DNA from: Perkinsus olseni
Lineage: Eukaryota; Perkinsozoa; Perkinsida; Perkinsidae
Assembly: GCA_013115135.1 (NCBI GenBank)
Contig: JABANP010000097.1
Location: 78,360-142,359, forward strand
DNA length: 64,000 nt
Direction of reading: 5' to 3'
This document shows positions 1 through 10,569 of the stretch, in pieces (within the stretch, counting starts at the first letter, position 1; every line of letters begins with the position of its first letter). The notes beneath the pieces were generated by a model that saw only the letters and a program-made list of their open reading frames with translations, was not told the origin of the DNA and did no database searches. A program made the position numbers and the translations under genes.

Positions 1-16
1 TGGCGCGATGATTGTC

Positions 17-45
17 CTACTGTATTATTGTAGTTATTACAGTAG
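17..45 (+). promoter_or_regulatory. Leader hairpin before the FN3 start codon, unit 1
   Basis: CTACTGTA at 17-24 pairs with TACAGTAG at 38-45, leaving a 13-nt loop and ending 10 bases before the start codon at 56. The same stem is kept in unit 2 (2771-2799) and unit 3 (5527-5555). A role in translation or RNA stability is only inferred. Confidence 0.4.
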
Positions 46-55
46 TGTTATTCCC

Positions 56-2281
56 ATGGCTACTCAATCCTCTGCAACTACTGATAATGATGATTTAATA
101 CCCAATAGGGCGGCGACTACTAGTCATGGTGCTGTTGATAATAATTGTGAAGAATGGACTGTAACTTCTACTACTAAAGGGGATGACCACTATGATACCT
201 CTTCCACCTCACCCAAGCACAACAAGGGCAAGTGTGCTGCCTTCAACTACTGGTGTTGTATGATATTCTGTTGCCGACCACCACATGAGATGAGTGATGA
301 AGAAAGGATTGAATGGGAGAAGAAGAGTTTCTGGGATAAATACAAAGGAGCGTTCTTCTGCTTTATTCGTTACTTTATTATGTTCCTTATTGGTATTGGT
401 ATCGGTATTGGTATATTCTTCCTTGTCCTCTATTGTATGGGTATTATTGGTGGATCATCTAATAACAATAGCAGTTCAAATACTATTGATCTTGGTGAAC
501 TACAATACCCGACTGTAGTACCTGGTTATACCAATTTGAGTATTACTATCAGTCCTGTTGCAGCAGCATTAACCTACAATCCAAAGGATTATCTTATTGA
601 AACCCAAGTTGCCTCTGGTAGTGGTGGACGACGTCTCCGACCTCAGTCTGATGGACCATGGACTGTAGCAATGGAGGTACCATATGATAAGGACCATGCA
701 ACTACTGCTACTATAACCGGTCTAACTGCTGGTGAACAGCTACTTATCCGTTATAAGATTGAAATGGAGGATGGTCGTGTTAGTAGCCCATCAGTTGCTG
801 TTATGGAGGGCACGAAGGCTCCTACTGCCCCAAGTATCCCTGGTAATAACAGAGTCATCATCATAATCATAATCATCACGTAATCTCCTATTATCTAGTC
901 TTATCATATTTCCTATCAGGTTTGACAGCATCTGATACGACTGATAGCAGCGTATCCGTGAGTATTATACCACCCACTGCCGATAACGGTGCGGATATAA
1001 CTGGATATATCATACAACATGCATTAGTCAGTAGTACTGATAATAATACTACACCCGATAATTGGACTAAGGCTGAGATATCTCAGGATGATGCTTCTAA
1101 GGTAAGCAATTCTGACTTCGTTATTTCACGGCGGAAACTGTTGTCTCTTTGTCGTCGTCAGCCTTACACAGTTGATGGTCTATCTTCCGGTCAAGCTGTT
1201 GTTCTTCGTGTATCGGCTGAGAACTCCGTCGGTGATAGCGACTACAGCAAACCCTACTCGATGGTCACAGACGAGGCTGATGCATCAGCTCCTGATAAGG
1301 TTGGTATTCCTCAACCATTCACTGATTATTCATATGTTGTTGTCGTAGGTATCAGACTTCGCCGTTCAATCGACCACATCCAATACGGCAACGCTGAATT
1401 GGACAGCTCCAGCTGACAATGGTGCTATGATACTTCGATACATCATCAGTGATGATGATGATAAGACGTATACAGTTGATGGTCATGATACATCTTATAC
1501 TGTAACGGGACTTAGTCGTGGTAGTGATTATACATTCTATATTATTGCTAAAAACTCTAAAGGGGATAGTCCAAAATCAGATGGTGTATCAACTAAGACA
1601 ACTGAGAGTTGTGATGCTGATCCACCAAGTAATGTTATGAGACAGACACCATTCTCTGATGGTCTAAGTGTGAGTTGGAGTAAAGCCAGCAATCCTGAAT
1701 GTGATCTACCAGTCACTGCTTACCGTGTTATTGATGATGATGGTAATGAACTTTGTCAACCAGCCACTGATGGTGCTCTATGGTGTGATGTTACCGGCCT
1801 TAAACCAAGTACATCATATAATATCAGAGTCCAGGCTAAGAACTCTGCCGGATGGTCTAAGAAATCCTCCTCATCCGTCAAGATGTCTACTATCGCTAGT
1901 GGTAAGTGTGCTACCAGGGACCAGATTCGGTGGTGGGTAACTACTACTAACCCGACCTACAACTCCATGGACTTCACTGATGCTATCTCCAAGTGCGGCG
2001 TACAAGGTCTTGGAAATGCCGATAAAGTCTCCAGCTGCCTTGTTGATTACACCAAGGACCCGTCTAAGACTCCCTTCGACCTTCCACCCATTACGGATGA
2101 CTGCTCCATGTGTTATGGTGTTAATGGCCAGTGTTCAATGAAACACTGCAGCTTCCCTTGCGGTCTTGGATCCAAGGTTACCTCGCCTGAGTGTCTACAG
2201 TGTAACGATGATTACTGTAAGCCAGCCTTCTACTCATGTGCTGGTCTCTATCCAGCCATTGCCCCGCCTGATCCTCAATGA
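56..2281 (+). CDS. Fibronectin type III-like single-pass membrane protein, copy 1
   Basis: Four exons: 56-842, 920-1101, 1162-1299 and 1349-2281, all with GT-AG introns and summing to 679 codons. The N-terminus is polar, then comes a cysteine cluster (CCMIFCC, about residues 67-73), a basic stretch and one membrane helix (about 99-133) with a repeated Gly-Ile core. After it there are four beta-rich repeats resembling fibronectin-III domains; they hold typical GLxxGxxYxFxIxAxNSxGxS-type strands. The final ~110 residues are cysteine-rich. Charge on the N-terminal side suggests the N-terminus is in the cytosol and the repeats outside. The start at 56 is chosen over the upstream ATG at 8 because the other copies lack that ATG. 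Intron 2 is 60 bp, a multiple of three, with no stop, so retaining it would add 20 residues. A surface adhesin or receptor role is inferred, not shown. Confidence 0.85.
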
Positions 2282-2809
2282 TTATGAGGACCATCAGTGA
2301 AGGTTCTATTTTTTGTTTACCATTTCCGAGCACCGATTTGAATTTTCGGATTGATCTTGTTGCTCGATTACCATCATCACTTCTCGAATATCCCAATAGC
2401 GGTATTTTCTCAACAATGTGTTTCGAAGGACTTCGGTGACTTTTTGAATGATCACCATTGATGTTGGTCATGTCTCGGATGTGCTATAACAATTACCTCC
2501 CATAACACGTTTTCGTTCCAGCAGCCACCATCCTTTGGCTCTTTGCCTGATATCTTTTTGCGTTGGTAAGGTTGTCATCATCGCTCTTGTTGTTGTCTTT
2601 TGCTCGCGTCTGAGCGATGGTCTGTCAATTAGTTGTGTGCAGTTGTTCTTCTCGGCGTTTGTAGGCGAACAATTTTCGAGGCTTTTGGCTGTTTTGAGTT
2701 CATATGACTTAGTAAGATAGATACTGGTATAAAAAGATCACCTCGTGGAGCCTAAGTTGGCGCGATTATCCTACTGTATTATTGTAGTTATTACAGTAGT
2801 GTTATTCCC
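2282..2809. other. Spacer between FN3 copies 1 and 2
   Basis: About 530 bp, repeated almost identically at 5038-5565. I see no convincing gene in it. It ends in a TATA-like box and a leader hairpin in front of the next copy. Confidence 0.6.
2728..2735 (+). promoter_or_regulatory. TATA-like box before FN3 copy 2
   Basis: TATAAAAA lies about 75 bases before the start codon at 2810 and about 40 bases before the leader hairpin. The same octamer is at 5484-5491 before copy 3. It is the only clear core-promoter-like element here; use as a TATA box is inferred. Confidence 0.4.
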
Positions 2810-5037
2810 ATGGCTACTCAATCCTCTGCAACTACTGATAATGATGATTTAATACCCAATAGGGCGGCGACTACTAGTCATGGTGCTGTTGATAATAATT
2901 GTGAAGAATGGACTGTAACTTCTACTACTAAAGGGGATGACCGCTATGATACCTCTTCCACCTCACCCAAGCACAACAAGGGCAAATGTGCTGCCTTCAA
3001 CTACTGGTGTTGTATGATATTCTGTTGCCGACCACCACATGAGATGAGTGATGAAGAAAGGATTGAATGGGAGAAGAAGAGTTTCTGGGATAAATACAAA
3101 GGAGCGTTCTTCTGCTTTATTCGTTACTTTATTATGTTCCTTATTGGTATTGGTATCGGTATTGGTATATTCTTCCTTGTCCTCTATTGTATGGGTATTA
3201 TTGGTGGATCATCTAATAACAATAGCAGTTCAAATACTATTGATCTTGGTGAACTACAATACCCTACTGTAGTACCTGGTTATACCAATTTGAGTATTAC
3301 TATCAGTCCTGTTGCAGCAGCATTAACCTACAATCCAAAGGATTATCTTATTGAAACCCAAGTTGCCTCTGGTAGTGGTGGACGACGTCTCCGACCTCAG
3401 TCTGATGGACCATGGACTGTAGCAATGGAGGTACCATATGATAAGGACCATGCAACTACTGCTACTATAACCGGTCTTACTGCTGGTGAACAGCTACTTA
3501 TCCGTTATAAGATTGAAATGGAGGATGGTCGTGTTAGTAGCCCATCAGTTGCTGTTATGGAGGGCACGAAGGCTCCAACTGCCCCAAGTATCCCTGGTAA
3601 TAATAGAGTCATCATCATCATAATCATCACATAATCTCCTATTATCTCGTCTTATCATATTTCCTTCATCAGGTTTGACAGCATCTGATACGACTGATAG
3701 CAGCGTATCCGTGAGTATTATACCACCCACTGCCGATAACGGTGCGGATATAACTGGATATATCATACAACATGCATTAGTCAGTAGTACTGATAATAAT
3801 ACTACACCCGATAATTGGACTAAGGCTGCTGAGATATCACAGGATGATGCTTCCAAGGTAAGCAATTCTGACTTCGTTATCTCACGGCGGAAACTGTTGT
3901 CTCTTTGTCGTCGTCAGCCTTACACAGTTGATGGTCTATCTTCCGGTCAAGCTGTTGTTCTTCGTGTATCGGCTGAGAACTCCGTCGGTGATAGCGACTA
4001 CAGCAAACCCTACTCGATGGTCACAGACGAGGTTGATGCATCAGCTCCTGATAAGGTTGGTATTCCTCAACCATTCACTGATCATTCATATGTTGTTGTC
4101 GTAGGTATCAGACTTCGCCGTTCAATCGACCACGTCTAACACGGCAACGCTGAATTGGACAGCTCCAGCTGACAATGGTGCTATGATACTTCGGTACATC
4201 ATCAGTGATGATGATGATAAGACGTATACAGTTGATGGTCATGATACATCTTATACTGTAACGGGACTTAGTCGTGGTAGTGATTATACATTCTATATTA
4301 TTGCTAAAAACTCTAAAGGGGATAGTCCAAAATCAGATGGTGTATCAACTAAGACAACTGAGAGTTGTGATGCTGATCCACCAAGTAATGTTATGAGACA
4401 GACACCATTCTCTGATGGTCTAAGTGTGAGTTGGAGTAAAGCCAGCAATCCTGAATGTGATCTACCAGTCACTGCTTACCGTGTTATTGATGATGATGGT
4501 AATGAACTTTGTCAACCAGCCACTGATGGTGCTCTATGGTGTGATGTTACCGCCCTTAAACCAAGTACATCATATAATATCAGAGTCCAGGCTAAGAACT
4601 CTGCCGGATGGTCTAAGAAATCCTCCTCATCCGTCAAGATGTCTACTATCGCTAGTGGTAAGTGTGCTACCAGGGACCAGATTCGATGGTGGGTAACTAC
4701 TACTAACCCGACCTACAACTCCATGGACTTCACTGATGCTATCTCCAAGTGCGGTGTACAAGGTCTTGGAAATGCCGATAAAGTTTCTAGCTGCCTTGTT
4801 GATTACACCAAAGACCCGTCTAAGACTCCCTTCGACCTTCCACCCATTACTGATGACTGCTCCATGTGTTATGGTGTTAATGGCCAGTGTTCAATGAAAC
4901 ACTGCAGCTTCCCTTGCGGTCTTGGATCCAAGGTTACCTCGCCTGAGTGTCTACAGTGTAACGATGATTACTGTAAGCCAGCCTTCTACTCATGTGCTGG
5001 TCTCTATCCAGCCATTGCCCCGCCTGATCCTCAATGA
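2810..5037 (+). CDS. Fibronectin type III-like single-pass membrane protein, copy 2
   Basis: Exons 2810-3596, 3673-3857, 3918-4055 and 4105-5037 give 680 residues. Architecture matches copy 1: polar N-terminus, cysteine cluster, Gly-Ile-rich membrane helix, four fibronectin-III-like repeats and a cysteine-rich C-terminus. It differs from copy 1 by one added alanine codon in exon 2 and a handful of substitutions. Introns 2 and 3 are also nearly identical, which points to a very recent duplication or ongoing gene conversion. Confidence 0.85.
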
Positions 5038-5483
5038 TTATGAGGACCACCAGTGAAGGTTCTATTTTTTGTTTACCATTTCCGAGCACCGATTTGAATT
5101 TTCGGATTGATCTTGTTGCTCGATTATCGTCATCACTTCTCGAATATCCCAATAGCGGTATTTTCTCAACAATGTGTTTCCGAGGAGTTCGGCGACTTTT
5201 TGAATGATCACCATTGATGTTGGTCATGTCTCGGATGTGCTATAACAATTACCTCCCATAACACGTTTTCGTTCCAGCAGCCACCATCCTTTGGCTCTTT
5301 GCCTGATATCTTTTTGCGTTGGTAAGGTTGTCATCATCGCTCTTGTTGTTGTCTTTTGCTCGCGTCTGAGCGATGGTATGTCAATTAGTTGTGTGCAGTT
5401 GTTATTCTCGGCGTTTGTAGGCGAACAATTTTCGAGGCTTTTGGCTGCTTTGAGTTCATATGACTTAGTAAGATAGATACTGG

Positions 5484-5491
5484 TATAAAAA
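5484..5491 (+). promoter_or_regulatory. TATA-like box before FN3 copy 3
   Basis: Same TATAAAAA octamer and same distance to the start codon (5566) as in unit 2. Confidence 0.4.
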
Positions 5492-5565
5492 GATCACCTC
5501 GTGGAGCCTAAGTTGGCGCGATTATCCTACTGTATTATTGTAGTTATTACAGTAGTGTTATTCCC

Positions 5566-7787
5566 ATGGCTACTCAATCCTCTGCAACTACTGATGATGA
5601 TGATTTAATACCCAATAGGGCGGCGACTACTAGTCGTGGTGCTGTTGATAATAATAACTGTGAAGAATGGACTGTAACTTCTACTACTAAAGGGGATGAC
5701 CGCTATGATACCTCTTCCACCTCACCCAAGCACAACAAGGGCAAATGTGCTGCCTTCAACTACTGGTGTTGTATGATATTCTGTTGCCGACCACCACATG
5801 AGATGAGTGATGAAGAAAGGATTGAATGGGAGAAGAAGAGTTTCTGGGATAAATACAAAGGAGCGTTCTTCTGCTTTATTCGTTACTTTATTATGTTCCT
5901 TATTGGTATTGGTATCGGTATTGGTATATTCTTCCTTGTCCTCTATTGTATGGGTATTATTGGTGGATCATCTAATAACAATAGCAGTTCAAATACTATT
6001 GATCTTGGTGAACTACAATACCCGACTGTAGTACCTGGTTATACCAATTTGAGTATTACTATCAGTCCTGTTGCAGCAGCATTAACCTACAATCCAAAGG
6101 ATTATCTTATTGAAACCCAAGTTGCCTCTGGTAGTGGTGGACGACGTCTCCGACCTCAGTCTGATGGACCATGGACTGTAGCAATGGAGGTACCATATGA
6201 TAAGGACCATGCAACTACTGCTACTATAACCGGTCTTACTGCTGGTGAACAGCTACTTATCCGTTATAAGATTGAAATGGAGGATGGTCGTGTTAGTAGC
6301 CCATCAGTTGCTGTTATGGAGGGCACGAAGGCTCCTACTGCCCCAAGTATCCCTGGTAATAATAGAGTCATCATCATAATCATCACATAATCTCCTATTA
6401 TCTCGTCTTATCATATTTCCTTCATCAGGTTTGACAGCATCTGATACGACTGATAGCAGCGTATCCGTGAGTATTATACCACCCACTGCCGATAACGGTG
6501 CGGATATAACTGGATATATCATACAACATGCATTAGTCAGTAGTACTGATAATAATACTACACCCGATAATTGGACTAAGGCTGCTGAGTTATCTCAGGA
6601 TGATGCTTCTAAGGTGAGTTGCCGTCCTTTAGTGTCATCGCGAAAGCTGTGTTCTGTTTGTCGTCGTCAGCCCTACACAGTTGATGGTCTATCTTCCGGT
6701 CAAGCTGTTGTTCTTCGTGTATCGGCTGAGAACTCCGTCGGTGATAGCGACTACAGCAAACCCTACTCGATGGTCACAGACGAGGCTGATGCATCAGCTC
6801 CTGATAAGGTTGGTATTCCTCAACCATTCACTGATTATTCATATGTTGTTGTCGTAGGTATCAGACTTCGCCGTTCAATCGACCACGTCTAACACGGCAA
6901 CGCTGAATTGGACAGCTCCAGCTGACAATGGTGCTATGATACTTCGGTACATCATCAGTGATGATGATGATAAGACGTATACAGTTGATGGTCATGATAC
7001 ATCTTATACTGTAACGGGACTTAGTCGTGGTAGTGATTATACATTCTATATTATTGCTAAAAACTCTAAAGGGGATAGTCCAAAATCAGATGGTGTATCA
7101 ACTAAGACAACTGAGAGTTGTGATGCTGATCCACCAAGTAATGTTATGAGACAGACACCATTCTCTGATGGTCTAAGTGTGAGTTGGAGTAAAGCCAGCA
7201 ACCCTGAATGTGATCTACCAGTCACTGCTTACCGTGTTATTGATGATGATGGTAATGAACTTTGTCAACCAGCCACTGATGGTGCTCTATGGTGTGATGT
7301 TACCGCCCTTAAACCAAGTACATCATATAATATCAGAGTCCAGGCTAAGAACTCTGCCGGATGGTCTAAGAAATCCTCCTCATCCGTCAAGATGTCTACT
7401 ATCGCTAGTGGTAAGTGTGCTACTAGGGACCAGATTCGATGGTGGGTAACTACTACTAACCCGACCTACAGTTCCATGGATTTCACTCGCTCTGTCACTA
7501 AGTGTGGTGTGAAAGGTCTAGGGAATCCCGATAAGGTCGCTAGTTGCATTGTTGATTACACCAAAGACCCGTCTAAGACTCCCTTCGACCTTCCACCTAT
7601 TACGGATGACTGCTCCATGTGTTACGGCATCAACGGCCAGTGTGCGATGAAGAAGTGCAGCTTCCCTTGCGGTCTTGGATCCAAGGTTACCTCTCCCGAG
7701 TGTCTACAGTGCAATAATGACAACTGTGAGCCAGAGTTCTACTCATGTGCTGGCCTCTATCCAGACATTGCTCCTCCTCCACCTTAA
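5566..7787 (+). CDS. Fibronectin type III-like single-pass membrane protein, copy 3
   Basis: Exons 5566-6355, 6429-6613, 6671-6808 and 6858-7787 give 680 residues. The first three quarters are nearly identical to copies 1 and 2. Intron 2 (57 bp) is of a different type, beginning GTGAGTTGCCGTCC, and shares its 5' half with the matching intron of the distant copy at 14.8-17.0 kb. The C-terminal cysteine-rich part is diverged (for example SSMDFTRSVTKCGVKGLG instead of NSMDFTDAISKCGVQGLG). The gene is therefore a mosaic of conserved and diverged blocks. Confidence 0.85.
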
Positions 7788-8616
7788 CCCTGATGATGAG
7801 GACCACGAGTCCAGGTCAGTCTCTCTGTTTACCACCTCCGAGCACCGATTTGTATGTTCGGATCTTGTTGCTGGATGATCATCTTTTCTCGTATATCCTG
7901 GTGGCACTGTTTCTTCAACAATGTGTTTCGGAGGACTTCGGCGACTTTCTAATGATCACCATCGATGTTGGTCATCTCTCGGAAATGCTTTAACAATTAC
8001 CTCGCGCGGCACGTGTTCGTTCCAGCAGCGACCATTCTCTGGCCCTTTGCATCCTATTCTTTTGCGTCGTTAATGCCATCGCTCTTCTCAGCGTTTGTAG
8101 GGAAACAATTTTCAAAACTGTTGGTTGTTGAGTTCATGACTCAGAAAACGCGCGTGTTTGGTGGTATAGTTCGAGTCGAAGTTTGAGCGCTCGGAAATTC
8201 CCACAGAATAGCATTCCTCCCGGATGGGCCAACCTGGCGACTATGAGGTGAAGTCGGTGTAACCGATTCAGCGGGCGATGAGCCTCGGGCGCTGCCATGG
8301 AAGGACTTAGTGCGTCGAGTTCTAATTACTCCTCTACCCTTGGTACAAGTTCACGCCTCACGTTCTCCCGCGAATAACTGCGATTATATGAGCAACAAGT
8401 GAAACGTTTATCAATCTCAACCAACCAAACAACCACTTCATGGACGACCGCGCATTGACGCGTCCGAGCGGTCTCTCCGAGGTGCCAAGTACACTGAATG
8501 GAGCGCGGACGCTTATGGTAAGGTGACAAATCGCTCACGTAGGCGTGCGGACGACAGCGCCCGAGAAAACGCTTTCCAACCGTTATTTGATCTTTCCGGT
8601 TAACTTGCCTCAGTAC
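7788..8616. other. Non-coding stretch after the FN3 array
   Basis: The first ~400 bp are a diverged version of the array spacer. The rest up to the secreted-protein gene holds no convincing gene. A polypyrimidine run ending in CAG about 3 bases before the ATG at 8617 could be a splice acceptor, so a 5' non-coding exon may lie here. Confidence 0.5.
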
Positions 8617-9360
8617 ATGAACCACTTGGGGTTGATCCTCCTCGGATACAGTGTGTTCTGTCACGCTGGTGATTTGGAAGGTGTCGAATGGTTGTATGGT
8701 AAGGGCCTTAGTGGTAACCGGTACTATTTGTTACCGGAGTCCAACGGACCAAACCCGGTTGTCCGGATTAAGAATACTGGTAAGAAAGCAGGTCCTTTCA
8801 CCGACATTTTCCGTTATCTGGCTGGATATGCGAAAAAGCCGAAAGACACTGTAAGATACGCCACGGTTTATGCAGTTTCGGAGGACAGCCGCCAAACGAG
8901 CTATACAGTGGCCGTCAATAGCCACTTGGGGCGTCCGCCATGCTTCTCGGAGGTGGATTTCATCGCCGATGATAATGATGTTCTCAAGGAAATCAATCAT
9001 ATTGGCCTAAACGGCGGCTTCCAGCTCCTTAAAGCTGGTCACGACCCTCATCTTGCCGGACGTTACTTCGGTGCAATGGACTCCGAGCGCAAGGTCGAAC
9101 TCGAAATTGAGGGTGGTGTACCAGTAAACGCATCACTCACTGGAATCAATAGCACTTCGTTGTCGTTTATGCCGGTCGATACTCTATTTGTCTATGCCGA
9201 ATTGGACGATCCTGAGAAAAACAACTTGGTCCTCCCTCTTCGCGGAGCCGGTGAGTCTAATCTTCGTGGCAACAAGCGTATCTTCTGTTCGAACCTGGCT
9301 GAATGGAACTCTGCTGTCGTCCGTAAAACCAGCAGATTCGACGTCATAATGACCGAGTAA
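8617..9360 (+). CDS. Secreted protein of unknown function
   Basis: A single open exon of 247 codons from ATG 8617 to TAA 9360. The first ~17 residues (MNHLGLILLGYSVFCHA) form a typical signal peptide with a likely cut before GDLEG. The mature part is soluble and mixed alpha/beta, with only a few cysteines; I do not recognise a family. An in-frame extension to a GTG at 8545 exists but would bury the signal peptide, so the ATG is preferred. The upstream CAG next to the start suggests an acceptor for a leader exon or trans-splicing. Confidence 0.6.
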   Translation: MNHLGLILLGYSVFCHAGDLEGVEWLYGKGLSGNRYYLLPESNGPNPVVRIKNTGKKAGPFTDIFRYLAGYAKKPKDTVRYATVYAVSEDSRQTSYTVAVNSHLGRPPCFSEVDFIADDNDVLKEINHIGLNGGFQLLKAGHDPHLAGRYFGAMDSERKVELEIEGGVPVNASLTGINSTSLSFMPVDTLFVYAELDDPEKNNLVLPLRGAGESNLRGNKRIFCSNLAEWNSAVVRKTSRFDVIMTE

Positions 9361-10569
9361 AAAGATCGAAAGTGAGGGAGACTATTTTCCATATCGTTGT
9401 TGTATGACCACCACTAACAAAACAGATGTCAAACGCTCTTTGATTCGAAGCTGTAATTGCTGTCGCATGTGACCGATGTTTATCCGGAGAATGAATCATT
9501 GAGTGGACAGTTAACAAGTGTACGTGAGGCTTCCGATGATAATTTCAGTGCCTCGTCTGAGGAGGGTCGTCACTACGGAAAGCAATCTCATTCGTCGTCC
9601 GGTTTCGGGGGAAACTGCATCACGAATCAGGCTGAGCCTCATCTCCCCATTGTAGCCTAGCTGGGCGTCGCTATGCCCGGTGGATAGCGCTCGTACCGTC
9701 TTAATGTAGCGTATCGTGCCGTGGCTTCCGGAATGGGGAGTATTAATTGAGCGTTTATTTCCAGCAGAATAACCTCTAGTGAGTCACGCACCGCTATGGA
9801 CGCTGTAAAATAAGTAGAACTTATTAGCTTCCGTGCTGTAAAGTGGGCGCCCGCCTCTCTGCCTGGTAAGAGACAAGCGTTTCAAACTCTTCCGACACTG
9901 AGAACTCTCTTCTGGAATCCAGACTCAGGGCTGTTTCTCCGAAGGAGAATTCACCTGTTGCTTGAGGATTGAGTTGCCCAGCGTACTGCTGGAGATGAAG
10001 AGTGCTCGCATCTCCAGCCCAGTCGATGTAGCTGCCTCAATGGAAGATATCTTCCCATTTCATTAACACGGCACCACAGCACGTTCATGCCCCTAGTCGT
10101 CGACCATCTGCAGTTCTCGGCATACCCGCCCACGGCGAAGGATCCCAAGGATGATGAGCCAGTGGGTTCTATCCTCACAGCGCCACAAGCACTTAGCAAC
10201 AAATGGCTATTGTTTCCTGTGAGTGAATGGTCACGTCATGATCGGCTGCAAGGACATGGGGTGCCGATGCATCGAAGCAGTGAGAGAAGCCACAGTTACT
10301 AGGTCGGTACTTCGTTCCACCCGCACTTGTGCTATTATCTATCTCGACCAGGCTCTGTACCCGGTCATCCACACGAAATATATCGGGCATGGCACCCAAG
10401 TGTGAGTACGAGGGTACTAAAGTCTAACCTCCTTATCAAAGGTGTGCCGGTTGTATACCCAGCTCGTGTCCGAGTTCGGGTGGAGGCGAAGGCAACAACT
10501 GGTTTGTTGAACCCAACGCTCGAAGGAAAAATAATCATCATTATAAATGACTCTTATTAAAAACTTCTT
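9361..10569. other. Long non-coding stretch with hairpins
   Basis: I see no gene I can defend in these 1.2 kb; only short open frames occur. Two strong inverted repeats stand out: AATAAGT/ACTTATT around a 3-base centre (9809-9825), and a 10-bp stem GCTGGAGATG (9988-9997) with its complement at 10009-10018. They belong to the hairpin theme described under the findings. Confidence 0.5.

Larger units (their letters stand above)
1..8190 (+). repeat. Tandem array of three ~2.75-kb gene units
   Basis: Three head-to-tail units each contain one fibronectin-III membrane protein gene plus about 530 bp of spacer. The start codons at 56, 2810 and 5566 give a period of 2754-2756 bp. Units 1 and 2 are nearly identical through gene and spacer. 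Unit 3 matches them up to the last exon, then diverges in the last ~110 codons and in the downstream spacer, so its right side looks like the outer edge of the array. The window opens a few bases inside the leader of unit 1, so more units may lie to the left. Confidence 0.93.

Noticed and set aside
8..55. Upstream ATG as start of FN3 copy 1
   Set aside because: The ATG at 8 is absent from the equivalent place in units 2 and 3, where the leader differs by small indels.
294..518. 74-codon overlapping frame repeated in every FN3 copy, hydrophobic
   Set aside because: It is the +1 shadow of the FN3 membrane-helix exon; its conservation follows from the conservation of that exon.
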